From Sva-07 sp963698565 (GTDB lineage: Bacteria; Actinomycetota; Acidimicrobiia; Acidimicrobiales; Ilumatobacteraceae), in contig CAVORH010000003.1 of NCBI GenBank assembly GCA_963698565.1, positions 62,001 through 126,000 on the forward strand: DNA of 64,000 bases. Reading direction: 5' to 3'. The position numbers were made by a program, and so were the translations under genes. Shown piece by piece: positions 37,045 to 45,330 of this stretch (the first letter of the stretch is position 1; the number at the start of each line of letters is the position of its first letter). The notes under the pieces were generated by a model that ran no database searches, was not told the origin of the DNA, and saw nothing but the letters and a program-made list of their open reading frames with translations.

Positions 37045-37547
37045 TGCAACGACGTCGCCGATTGTTCTTCGGGGCAGCGCTCTCGACGGTTGCAGTGCTC
37101 GGCGCCGTGTCGTGCGACCACTCCGTCGAGTCGGGGGACGGCCTGGTCACGATCGGGATCGATCTCGAAGCGAGGCAGCGCTGGACGGCGGAGGGCAACC
37201 CGGTGGAGCGTGGTCAGCTCTGTCCGAGCGGTACGCGTCACGTTCTCGAAGGGATCGACCCGATGACGAACGACATCGTCTCGGTCGGCGTGTGGTCTCG
37301 GATCGTCGAGGAGGCGGTCCTGCGCCGGAACACGACGGAGATCACCTTTCTGGTCGAGAACACGTGTGCCGACGGCTCGGGATCCTTCGTCACGAGCGAG
37401 CGGTGGGGGCCCGACCTGTGGTCGGTCGAGTCGGGCACCGGGGCCTACCGGGAGCTGTCGGGTGGCGGTGAGCTGTCGTTCGCCACTGAGGACTACATGA
37501 CAACCACGCCGCTTCGGTTGTATCTGGACGGCGTGCTGGAAGGTTGA
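37044..37547 (+). CDS. Small exported protein, probable lipoprotein, of unknown function
   Basis: A 167-residue protein with a basic N-terminus (MQRRRRLFFG), a hydrophobic core LSTVAVLGAVSC and a Cys that may be lipidated. The mature part has two further Cys (QLCPSG, ENTCADG) that could form a disulfide, and a beta-rich composition. The ATG overlaps the stop of the HExxH gene (TGATG) and is preceded by a strong AGGAGG site (37032-37037), so the two exported proteins are made together. It could be a partner, inhibitor or substrate of the putative peptidase; nothing in its own sequence decides this. Confidence 0.7.
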   Translation: MQRRRRLFFGAALSTVAVLGAVSCDHSVESGDGLVTIGIDLEARQRWTAEGNPVERGQLCPSGTRHVLEGIDPMTNDIVSVGVWSRIVEEAVLRRNTTEITFLVENTCADGSGSFVTSERWGPDLWSVESGTGAYRELSGGGELSFATEDYMTTTPLRLYLDGVLEG

Positions 37548-37561
37548 GGCTCCCGGATCCG

Positions 37562-38689
37562 TCACACCACCCGATCGACCCAGAGTTGGTTGAGCTGCCA
37601 GATCGCGGCCTCGTACGGCGACAGTCGTCCCTGCGTGGCGAGGGGGGAGTGCAGCCCTCTCCACGGGCCCTCGTTCACCGGGATGTCCTCGCCGTGGATC
37701 CACGCGACACCCTCGACGAGGTGGACGAGCGCCTCCTCCGTGGCGGGATCAGCGGCGACGCCGGCATCCAGCAGGATGTGGATGCGCAGGGTCATGCGAT
37801 CATGCGCGTGAGGGACGAGCTGGTACCACGTGGCGAGCGTTCCCGTCGTGGCGACGAGGGTGTACGGGAACACGCAGAACGCAAGCAGGTCGGCGCGCTG
37901 TTCGCGTTCGAGACCCGGGAGGAACGGCAGGTCGGGGCTCTCGTCGAGGTCGGTGTTGCCGGGCATCTGCAACAGCGACCACGGCCCACCCTCGTTGTCG
38001 ACGACGTGTGACTGTGCCGCCGGATTCGTCAGCTGGAACGTGTCGCGATGGGGGCCGATGTGGTGGTACGCCTCCATGAAGTTCTCGACCAGCAGCTTCC
38101 AGTTCCACGGCGAATCGAACTCGATGGTGTGGGCGATGGTCAGGTCGCCGAGCCGGTAGTTCTCGATCCGTCGGCGCAGCGGTTCGAGCTGAGCCGCGAG
38201 CGGCGTCGGCTCCGGTGCGAGCGAGACGAACACGAACCCCTCCCACACCTCGACGGCCAGGGCCGGGAGCCGACACTCGGCAGTGTCGAAGTCGACGGCA
38301 CCGTCCATCATCGGTGCTGTGTGCAGTCCGCCATCCAGGCCGTAGGACCACTGGTGGTAGGGACACACCAGCCACCGGCCAGTGCCTGCGCCGTCGGCCA
38401 GCGGCATCGCGCGATGGAGGCACACGTTCGACAGCGCCCGGATCCGGCCGGTCTCGTCGCGCGTGATCACGATCGGGTGGTCGTGGAGTTCGACGGCGAG
38501 GTGCCCGGGTGCGGCAGGCAGTTGATCGACGTGCGCGACGCAGATCCACTCACGCCGGAAGATGGTCTCGCGCTCTCGCACGTAGACGGCCGGGTCGGTG
38601 TAGGCGTGCGGGGGCAGCGTCCACGCGGCCTCGAGTGGTGCAGTGACCCTGGCGTGCTCCTCGGCGGACAGCAGCGGGGATGGTGTCAT
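37562..38689 (-). CDS. Rieske non-haem iron oxygenase, alpha subunit
   Basis: A 375-residue aromatic-ring-hydroxylating-type oxygenase alpha subunit. The Rieske [2Fe-2S] ligands are C90 and H92 (VCLHRAMPLADG) and C109 and H112 (LVCPYHQWSY). The mononuclear iron site is in NWKLLVENFMEAYHHIGPH (His 209 and 214). Enzymes of this type oxygenate aromatic rings or N-methyl/quaternary ammonium compounds with a separate reductase, which is not encoded nearby. The ATG at 38689 follows a GAGGAG site; longer readings are not family-like. It is convergent with the exported-protein pair (14-nt gap) and divergent from purA. The substrate is unknown. Confidence 0.9.
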   Translation of the reverse strand: MTPSPLLSAEEHARVTAPLEAAWTLPPHAYTDPAVYVRERETIFRREWICVAHVDQLPAAPGHLAVELHDHPIVITRDETGRIRALSNVCLHRAMPLADGAGTGRWLVCPYHQWSYGLDGGLHTAPMMDGAVDFDTAECRLPALAVEVWEGFVFVSLAPEPTPLAAQLEPLRRRIENYRLGDLTIAHTIEFDSPWNWKLLVENFMEAYHHIGPHRDTFQLTNPAAQSHVVDNEGGPWSLLQMPGNTDLDESPDLPFLPGLEREQRADLLAFCVFPYTLVATTGTLATWYQLVPHAHDRMTLRIHILLDAGVAADPATEEALVHLVEGVAWIHGEDIPVNEGPWRGLHSPLATQGRLSPYEAAIWQLNQLWVDRVV

Positions 38690-38820
38690 GACGCTCCTCT
38701 GGTCGATCCTTCGGCCGGATCCAGTGTTGCGGGATCGGACGGTACGAACGAAAGCGGCGCGTGGAGGTCTGCCGGGAGTACCATCTCCACACGTTCCAAT
38801 CACCAATCGGGGGAGCGTGC

Positions 38821-40095
38821 ATGCCCGTCACCGTCGTCGTCGGAGCCCAGTGGGGCGATGAGGGCAAAGCCAAGGTCATCGACCTGCTGTCGAAGGAGCA
38901 CACGTACGTCGTGCGCTACCAGGGCGGCCACAACGCGGGCCACACCGTCGTCGTCGCTGGCGAGAAGTACGCCCTGCAGCTCGTCCCGTCCGGGATCCTC
39001 TACGACCACGTGATCCCCGTGATCGCCAACGGTGTGGTCGTCGACCTCCCGACGCTCTTCAACGAGATCGACATGCTCGAGGCGCGCGGCATCTCGTGCG
39101 CCGAGTTGAAGGTGTCGAGCCGGGCGCACCTGATCTTCCCCTGGCACCAGGCGCACGATGCCATCGCCGAGGCGATGCGAGGCGACGACAAGATCGGCAC
39201 CACGCTCAAGGGCATCGGCCCGGCCTACGCCGACAAGTCTCGCCGCGTGGGCATCCGGGTCGGCGACGTCCTCGACGCCGACCGCTTCGCCGGTCTCGTG
39301 CGCGAGCGCGCCGTCGCCGAGAACACGCTGATCGAGCAGGCCGGTGGCGACCCGCTCGACGTCGACGAGATCGTCGAACGCTTCGGTGAGCTCGGTGCTC
39401 GCGTTGCGCCGTTCGTGTGCGACACCGTCGGGCTGCTCCACGGTGCGCTCGCTGCGGGCACCCACGTGTTGCTCGAAGGTGCGCAGGCGACCTTCCTCGA
39501 TCTCGACCACGGCACGTATCCCTACGTGACCTCGTCGAACCCGACCGCCGGCGGCGCTTGCGTGGGCACCGGGCTCGGGCCTCGCGACATCGACCGGATC
39601 GTCGGGATCACCAAGGCGTACACCACCCGCGTCGGCGCCGGACCGTTCCCGACCGAGCTGTTCGACGCCGATGGTGACACGCTCGTGGACGTCGGCAAGG
39701 AGTACGGAACCGTCACCGGTCGCCGACGCCGCGCCGGCTGGCTCGACTGCGTGATGCTGCGCCAGGCGGTGCGGCTCAACAGCCTCACCGAGCTCGCGCT
39801 GACGAAGCTCGACATCCTCGACGGCTTCGAGACGATCAAGATCTGCACCGGCTACCGCCTCGACGGCGAACTGCTCGAGCACTATCCCGACCGCTCGGAG
39901 CTGATCGCCGATGTCGAGCCGGTCTACGTGACCCTGCCCGGTTGGGGCAGCGTGCTGAGCGACAAGCGTGAACCCGGCGAGCTTCCACCCGAGGCGAAAC
40001 GGTTCATCGAGATCGTCGAGGAGCAGGTCGGGGTGCCGGTCAAGGTGGTCGGCGTCGGCGCCGAGCGCGACGACTACCTCGTCTGGGCGTCATGA
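38821..40095 (+). CDS. purA: Adenylosuccinate synthetase
   Basis: Catalyses GTP-dependent IMP + aspartate to adenylosuccinate, the first AMP-specific step. The P-loop QWGDEGKAKVIDLL is near the N-terminus (Ala where most have Gly: GDEGKGK). GGHNAGHTV, KGIGPAYADKSRR, LLEGAQATFLDLDHGTYPYV and GRRRRAGWLD follow. The 424-residue length is typical. The ATG has a GGGGGAG ribosome site; a TACCAT -10-like box lies about 35 nt upstream, so this gene has a real leader. It overlaps purB by ATGA, so the two consecutive AMP-branch enzymes are translationally coupled. Confidence 0.96.
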   Translation: MPVTVVVGAQWGDEGKAKVIDLLSKEHTYVVRYQGGHNAGHTVVVAGEKYALQLVPSGILYDHVIPVIANGVVVDLPTLFNEIDMLEARGISCAELKVSSRAHLIFPWHQAHDAIAEAMRGDDKIGTTLKGIGPAYADKSRRVGIRVGDVLDADRFAGLVRERAVAENTLIEQAGGDPLDVDEIVERFGELGARVAPFVCDTVGLLHGALAAGTHVLLEGAQATFLDLDHGTYPYVTSSNPTAGGACVGTGLGPRDIDRIVGITKAYTTRVGAGPFPTELFDADGDTLVDVGKEYGTVTGRRRRAGWLDCVMLRQAVRLNSLTELALTKLDILDGFETIKICTGYRLDGELLEHYPDRSELIADVEPVYVTLPGWGSVLSDKREPGELPPEAKRFIEIVEEQVGVPVKVVGVGAERDDYLVWAS

Positions 40096-41393
40096 TCCCT
40101 CGCTACTCCACCCCCGAGATGGACGCGGTCTGGGCCGACACGGTCCGGTTCGGCCGTTGGCTCGAGGTGGAGCTGCTCGCGACCGAGGGTCATGCGGCGC
40201 TGGGGCTCGTCCCCGCTGCCGACGCGGTGACGTGTCGCGAACTGGCACCGGCGACCGACGAGGCCTTCGTGCAGCAGGTGCTCGACCGCGAGGCCGTCAC
40301 CGATCACGACGTCGCCGCGTTCGTCGACGTGGTCCAGGCGGCGATCGGACCTCCCGCGTCGTCGTGGATCCACTACGGGCTCACCTCGTCCGACGTGGTC
40401 GACACCGCACTGTGCTGGGCGCTGCGCGATGCCGCCGACCTGCTGATCGAGGCCTCGACCGAGCTGCTCGGCACGCTGGTCCGCATCGCCCGGGAGCACC
40501 GCGACACCGTGATGATCGGTCGCACCCACGGGATCCATGCCGAGCCGACCACCTTCGGGGCGAAGGTCGCCCTGTGGGCACTGCAGGTCGATCGGGACCG
40601 CACCCGGTTGCGCGCCGCACGCGACAACGTCGCCGTGATGAAGCTGAGCGGTGCGGTGGGGACGTACTCGAACATCCCACCCGAGGTCGAACGACACGTC
40701 GGTGAGGCGCTCGGGTTGCGGCCGGTGCCCGCGACCCAGGTGATCGCCCGCGATCGCCACGCCGAGTTCCTCTATGCATGCGCCTCGGTCGGCGCGACGT
40801 GCGAGCTGATGGCGGTCGAGCTGCGCCACCTCCAGCGCACCGAGGTGCGCGAGGTGCAGGAGGGGTTCAAGCCGGGGCAGAAGGGCTCGTCGGCGATGCC
40901 GCACAAGCGCAACCCGATCTCGGCCGAGACGATCTCGGGCCTCGCGCGGGTGTTGCGTGGCAACCTGTCGGCGGGCATGCAGGACGTGGCGCTGTGGCAC
41001 GAACGCGACATCTCGCACTCGTCGGTCGAGCGGGTGATCTTGCCGGACTCGTCGCAGTTGGCCTTCTACGTGATGCGGCGGCTGCGGCGCCTGCTCGACG
41101 GGCTGATGGTGTTCCCCGAACGGATGCAGGCCAACCTCGACGCCAGCTACGGCCTCGTGTTCAGCCAGCCCGTCCTGCTCGCTCTCGTGCAGGCAGGCGC
41201 GACTCGGGACGACGCCTATCGGATCGTGCAGCGCAACGCGATGCAGGCGTGGGACGACGGCGTCGACTTCCGCTCATTGCTCGAAGCCGACGACGACGTC
41301 GACAACGCGGTGCTCGACGACGCATTCGACCTGCGCCGCTCCCTCCGCAACCTCGATCACGTCCTCGATCAACTCGACGCCATCGACCTGTGA
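40092..41393 (+). CDS. purB: Adenylosuccinate lyase
   Basis: Removes fumarate from adenylosuccinate (and from SAICAR) in purine synthesis. The fumarase/aspartase-superfamily regions are present: SSDVVDTALCWALRDAADLL, GRTHGIHAEPTTFG and the signature loop GSSAMPHKRNPIS. HERDISHSSVERVILPDSS lies in the third conserved region. The 433-residue length is standard for the short bacterial PurB. Its start overlaps the purA stop by 4 nt. A hairpin at 41396-41426 follows the stop and separates it from the convergent small gene. Confidence 0.96.
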   Translation: MIPRYSTPEMDAVWADTVRFGRWLEVELLATEGHAALGLVPAADAVTCRELAPATDEAFVQQVLDREAVTDHDVAAFVDVVQAAIGPPASSWIHYGLTSSDVVDTALCWALRDAADLLIEASTELLGTLVRIAREHRDTVMIGRTHGIHAEPTTFGAKVALWALQVDRDRTRLRAARDNVAVMKLSGAVGTYSNIPPEVERHVGEALGLRPVPATQVIARDRHAEFLYACASVGATCELMAVELRHLQRTEVREVQEGFKPGQKGSSAMPHKRNPISAETISGLARVLRGNLSAGMQDVALWHERDISHSSVERVILPDSSQLAFYVMRRLRRLLDGLMVFPERMQANLDASYGLVFSQPVLLALVQAGATRDDAYRIVQRNAMQAWDDGVDFRSLLEADDDVDNAVLDDAFDLRRSLRNLDHVLDQLDAIDL

Positions 41394-41395
41394 TT

Positions 41396-41426
41396 GTTAC
41401 GCCGGGGGTCAGACCCCTGGCGTAAC
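41396..41426. terminator. Hairpin between convergent purB and small conserved gene
   Basis: Outer arms GTTACGCC/GGCGTAAC (8 bp) enclose inner GGGGTC/GACCCC pairing, giving an almost continuous stem. It sits 2 nt after the purB stop and 2 nt before the stop of the opposite-strand gene, a good place for a bidirectional terminator. No T-run follows. It shares the GGGGTCAGACCCC core with other palindromes of the window. Confidence 0.65.
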
Positions 41427-41428
41427 AC

Positions 41429-41845
41429 TCAGTCGGCGCGAGTGATGCCGGCTTGCTTGAGGGTGCTGGCGGGCACGCCGACGTCGCGCCACGAGGCGTA
41501 CGAGATCGACTTGCTCTCGGAATAGCTCTTCGCCACCTTGACGAACTCGGCCTCGAGCGCGTCCATGTCGATGGCGTCGGACTTCGCCGCGAGTTCGGCC
41601 TCGAGGTCTCGACGCTCCTGGACGAGCAGCAGTTCGTCGAGCGGGCTCGCACTGCCGAGTTCGACGTCGATCGCATCGAGGCGTTTGCGGATGGTCTCGG
41701 GGGTGCGTTTGCGTCCGCGCTTCGGCTTCGTTGCCCGGAGCCCTTCGAGGTAGTCGCGAACGACACGACCTTCCATACGACCTTTCGCGAGTGCCGCCTT
41801 GTGCGCGTCACTCATCGGTGTCTTGGGACCTCTTTTGCCGACCAT
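41429..41845 (-). CDS. Conserved small actinobacterial protein of unknown function
   Basis: A 138-residue basic, helical protein. It starts MVGKRGPKTPMSDAHKAALA, an N-terminus that recurs in a conserved actinobacterial family of unknown role. A long predicted helical/coiled-coil region (LLLVQERRDLEAELAAKSDA) follows, then a C-terminal motif with ASWRDVGVPASTLKQAGITR that could contact nucleic acid (a helix-turn-helix-like spacing; inference). The ATG at 41845 is chosen on the conserved N-terminus. A TAAGCT -10-like box lies 8 nt upstream. It is divergent from tesB. Confidence 0.75.
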   Translation of the reverse strand: MVGKRGPKTPMSDAHKAALAKGRMEGRVVRDYLEGLRATKPKRGRKRTPETIRKRLDAIDVELGSASPLDELLLVQERRDLEAELAAKSDAIDMDALEAEFVKVAKSYSESKSISYASWRDVGVPASTLKQAGITRAD

Positions 41846-41895
41846 GGAGCCCAAGCTTAAGGAGAATTCCGACGGATGCAATAGCCTGGAAATCG

Positions 41896-42708
41896 ATGTT
41901 CGAACTCTCAGCTCACGGGACCGATGTCCACGTCGGCGAGGGTCCCCGATATCCGTGGGGTGGTCTGTACGGCGGCCAGATCGTCGCACAAGCGCTCCGG
42001 GCCGCGGCGATCTCCGTCGATTCCGAGCTCGAACCCCACTCGATCCGGGCGTATTTCATCCGGCGGGGGGATCACACCGAACCGGTTCGGTACGAGGTCG
42101 ACCGCATTCGCAACGGCCGGAGCTTCGCCACCCGACGAGTGGTCGCCCGTCAGGCAATAGGTGCGATTCTGAACGCGGAGAGTTCCTTTCAACGACCCGA
42201 ACGCGCCGCAGCCTTTCAAACCGTGACGATGCCGGATGTGCCGTCAGCCGAGTCCCTGGTCGAGGACTCGTGGACGCCGACGTTCGGTCGGGTGGTGGTG
42301 CCCGCCGAACGGGTCACCGGTGGAGCGCGGGATGGCACCGGCCGCGCGGTCGCGTGGATGCGTGTCAACCACGACCTCGGCGACCCACTGGATGCCGACG
42401 CCCAGTTGCTGCACCGCTGCTGGTTGGCCTACCTGTCCGACGACATGCCCACCGACTCCGTGATCCGTGCGCATCCCGTCGCCGACGATCCCGAGGCGCG
42501 CGAGGGCTTGTTCTGCGCCAGCCTCGACCACACGATCTGGTTCCACCGGTCGCTGCGAGCCGACCGATGGCACCTCTACGACTTCTCGTGCCACCACTAC
42601 GTGGGCGGTCGCGGCCTCTCGATCGGTCACGTCTTCGAGGCCGACGGCACCCACGTCGCCACGGTCGCCCAAGAGGTGCTCGTGCGCGACGCCCGCGACC
42701 GGGACTGA
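41896..42708 (+). CDS. Acyl-CoA thioesterase II (TesB-like)
   Basis: A 270-residue double-hotdog thioesterase that hydrolyses acyl-CoA to free acid and CoA. The N-terminal hotdog shows WGGLYGGQIVAQALRAA and SIRAYFIRRGDHTEPVRYEV. The C-terminal hotdog shows SLDHTIWFH (active-site Asp), GGRGLSIGHVFEADGTHVAT and VAQEVLVRD (Gln). The ATG at 41896 is preceded by a TAGCCT -10 box 8 nt upstream, consistent with leaderless translation. It stands alone between the conserved small gene and pyrE. The family is firm; chain-length preference is not readable. Confidence 0.9.
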   Translation: MFELSAHGTDVHVGEGPRYPWGGLYGGQIVAQALRAAAISVDSELEPHSIRAYFIRRGDHTEPVRYEVDRIRNGRSFATRRVVARQAIGAILNAESSFQRPERAAAFQTVTMPDVPSAESLVEDSWTPTFGRVVVPAERVTGGARDGTGRAVAWMRVNHDLGDPLDADAQLLHRCWLAYLSDDMPTDSVIRAHPVADDPEAREGLFCASLDHTIWFHRSLRADRWHLYDFSCHHYVGGRGLSIGHVFEADGTHVATVAQEVLVRDARDRD

Positions 42709-42741
42709 CCCGCGGTCGGTCGGCCACTACCGTCGGCCCCG

Positions 42742-43329
42742 ATGAACGACGCTGCACCGCCCCGCCCCCTGTCCACGACCCTGGAAGCACTGCGGGCGCA
42801 CGTGCTGGACCACTCGGTGAAGCACGGCGAGTTCACCCTCAAGTCCGGTGCGACCAGCACCTGGTTCCTCGACACCAAGCAGACCGCCTGTCTGCCCGAC
42901 GGGATCGTCGCGGTGGCCGATGCGGTGTTCGAGGTGTTCGGGGACGTGCTCGACCAGATCGATGCGATCGGCGGGCTGACGATGGGCGGCGATCCGGTCG
43001 CGTACGGCGTCGCCGCCGTCGCAGCGACGCGCGGTCATCACATGCGCAGCTTCAGCGTGCGCAAGGAGGCGAAGCAGGGCGGGATCACCGGTCGCATCGC
43101 CGGCGCGCTGCGACCGGGCGACCGCGTGCTGGTCACCGAGGACACGACGACCAGGGGGACCTCGCTGATCGAAGCCGCCGAGCAGATCGAAGCGTTCGGC
43201 GCCGTCCCGGTGTGGATGACCGTGATCGTCGACCGGGGAGGCACCTGCGCGGCGATGGCGGCCGAACGGGGGATCGACTACCGGCCGCTGCTCACCGCGC
43301 CCGACCTCGGCTTCGGTTACGGGACCTGA
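42742..43329 (+). CDS. pyrE: Orotate phosphoribosyltransferase
   Basis: Transfers ribose-5-phosphate from PRPP to orotate to form OMP, in pyrimidine synthesis. The 195 residues contain the family's FTLKSGATSTWFLDTKQT segment, VRKEAKQGG and the PRPP loop RVLVTEDTTTRGTSLIEA. A TACCGT -10 box lies 8 nt before the ATG. The last 13 nt overlap the convergent FAD-oxidase gene. No other pyrimidine gene is present in the window. Confidence 0.93.
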   Translation: MNDAAPPRPLSTTLEALRAHVLDHSVKHGEFTLKSGATSTWFLDTKQTACLPDGIVAVADAVFEVFGDVLDQIDAIGGLTMGGDPVAYGVAAVAATRGHHMRSFSVRKEAKQGGITGRIAGALRPGDRVLVTEDTTTRGTSLIEAAEQIEAFGAVPVWMTVIVDRGGTCAAMAAERGIDYRPLLTAPDLGFGYGT

Positions 43330-44717
43330 GCGCGCGCGCTCAGGACGCCGGGGTTCAGGATCCCGAGCGGGTCGAGCGCCGACTTGATCGCCGCTTGGGC
43401 CGAGAGGTCGTCGGCGCTGCGCACCAGGTGCAACCACTTCGTCTTCGCGATGCCGACACCGTGCTCTGCTGAGATCGTCCCGCCCAGGTCGGCGGCGCCG
43501 CGCAGCACGCGATCGGCGAGCGCCTCGGGGTCGCGGACGCCGAGATGGTTGAGGTGCAGGTTGCCCTCGGCCAGATGTCCGAACGCGATGAGCCGGCAAC
43601 CGTCGGCTCGTGCGGCGCCGTCGGCGAGATCGAGCAGTTGTGCGACCGAGCCGACCGGGACCGCCACGTCGAGCTTGAACGGCGGCGTGCCGATGGCGAC
43701 CGATGCCGCGTTGATCGCCTCGGTGATGCGATCGCGGAATGCGACGAGCGCAGCGCGGTGCGGCGCGTCGGTGGCGACCGCGGTGTCGCTCACCTCCGGA
43801 CCGTCGAGCTGAGCGAGCAGATCGTCGGTCGGGTCGACGTGGTCGGCGCATTCGACCAGCAGCACGGTCGACCCGTCCGGTGCTCCGACCGGAGGCGTGG
43901 TGCCGAGGTGCTCGGCGACGAGGCGGAGCGCGTCGGGCTGGATGATCTCCAGCGCGTCCAGCGACGGCACCGAGCGTCGCAACCGACCCGCCAACGCGAC
44001 CGCATCGCCGATGCTCGGCGCAGTCAGCATCACCGTGACCACGTGCTCGAATCGGGGGACGAGCCGCAGCCGGGCGGCCGTGACCACGGCGAGCGTTCCC
44101 TCCGACCCCGCGAGCACCGACGGCCAGTGCATGCCCACGGTCTCCTTCGCGAGCCCCGCGAGCGAACCGACCACACGCCCGTCGGCGAGGACGGCTTCGA
44201 TACCGACGACCTGTTGGCGCATCGTGCCGTAGCGCACCACGCGTGAGCCGCCGGCGTTCGTGGCGATCGCGCCGCCGATCGTCGCGGAGTCGCGGGCGGC
44301 GAAGTCGATCGGCGTGTCCAATCCCACGGCGCGGGCGGCCGACTGCCAGTCGGCGATCGTGACGCCGGCGCCGGCGGTGAGCTGCATCGCCGTGGTGTCG
44401 ACGTCGGTGATGGCGTCGAGTCGCCGCAACGACAGCACCACCGTCGGGCGTCCCTCGCGGGGCCGAGGGCGCGGCACGCTGCCGCCGACGAGGCCGGTGT
44501 TGCCCGCCTGGGGCACCACGTCGGCGCCAGCGGTCGCACACGCGACCAGGACCGCAGACACTTCGGCGGTCGTACCCGGGCGCACGACGAACGACGATGG
44601 TCCCGAGTATCGGCCGGTCCAGTCGGTCTCGTAGCCGCGGCGGACGTCGTCGTCGACCAGTACGTGCTCGTCGCCGACCACGGTCCGCAGCGTCGAGGCG
44701 AGCGAACGGGGTGCCAT
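43317..44717 (-). CDS. FAD-linked oxidase, GlcD/D-2-hydroxyacid dehydrogenase type
   Basis: A 466-residue flavoprotein of the PCMH/VAO superfamily, related to glycolate oxidase subunit GlcD and D-lactate or D-2-hydroxyglutarate dehydrogenases. The FAD-binding part has VPQAGNTGLVGGSVPRP and RDSATIGGAIATNAGGSRVV. The C-terminal FAD-oxidase part has GHLAEGNLHLNHLGV and ISAEHGVGIAKTKWL, whose His residues bind the metal and substrate in this group. The ATG at 44717 lies 6 nt after an AACACT -10-like sequence. No Fe-S partner (GlcF) is beside it. Exact substrate is unknown. Confidence 0.88.
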   Translation of the reverse strand: MAPRSLASTLRTVVGDEHVLVDDDVRRGYETDWTGRYSGPSSFVVRPGTTAEVSAVLVACATAGADVVPQAGNTGLVGGSVPRPRPREGRPTVVLSLRRLDAITDVDTTAMQLTAGAGVTIADWQSAARAVGLDTPIDFAARDSATIGGAIATNAGGSRVVRYGTMRQQVVGIEAVLADGRVVGSLAGLAKETVGMHWPSVLAGSEGTLAVVTAARLRLVPRFEHVVTVMLTAPSIGDAVALAGRLRRSVPSLDALEIIQPDALRLVAEHLGTTPPVGAPDGSTVLLVECADHVDPTDDLLAQLDGPEVSDTAVATDAPHRAALVAFRDRITEAINAASVAIGTPPFKLDVAVPVGSVAQLLDLADGAARADGCRLIAFGHLAEGNLHLNHLGVRDPEALADRVLRGAADLGGTISAEHGVGIAKTKWLHLVRSADDLSAQAAIKSALDPLGILNPGVLSARAQVP

Positions 44718-44804
44718 CACCGGAGTGTTGCACGGACGCGTTTGCATCGGGCGGTGCCCCGACGATCTACGATCCCATCAGGACGTCTCCGAGGGGGAGT
44801 GGAC

Positions 44805-45330
44805 ATGCGGATGGAACGATTCTGGCGCTGGCTCGGCGTTGCGCTCGGCAAGCACTGGAAGCTGGTCGTCGCCGTCGTCGTGCTGATCACCGTGGTGCTC
44901 GGCATCGGAGGGCGCAACATCGAGTTCGCCACCGGTCAGGACAGCTATCTCAACCCCGACTCGCAGATCGCCATCGACAACGTGGCGTTCCAGGACGACT
45001 TCGGCGGTGAGACCGTCATCCTGCTGTTCACCTCCACCGACGGTTCCGACGTCAGCGAGCTGTACGAGGGGGCGAACCTCGCCGAGCTCGAACGGATCAC
45101 GTCGGAGCTGTCGACCGTCGACGGGGCCTTCGCGGTGGTGACGCCACTCACCTCGTTGGAGTTCAGCTCCAACCTGCTCTCCGAGGGGGTCGGCACGCAG
45201 GCACTGCTGTCGGCCGCCGCCAGCGACGAGGCGGGCGCCGAAGCCCGCCAGGCCGACATCCAGATCGCGCTCGCCCGGTTGGGTGCGATTCCCGCCGAGG
45301 AACAGGTCATCGGCAATCGCGCCGTACGAC
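44805..45330 (+). CDS. N-terminal segment of the MMPL/RND transporter, frame 1
   Basis: This segment begins MRMERFWRWLGVALGKHWKL and gives the first membrane helix (VVAVVVLITVVLGIGG), then the start of the first outer loop (FATGQDSYLNPDSQIAIDN, DDFGGETVILLFTS), typical of MMPL/RND proteins. GAGGGGGAG (44791-44799) is the ribosome site. After EEQVIGN (about 45318) this frame becomes Arg-rich nonsense (RAVRRPADLRQHGLHGG), while the +1 frame continues naturally with APYDDLLIFDNTGF. A single extra base near 45315-45335 explains both. The segment should be joined to the next feature. Confidence 0.7.
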
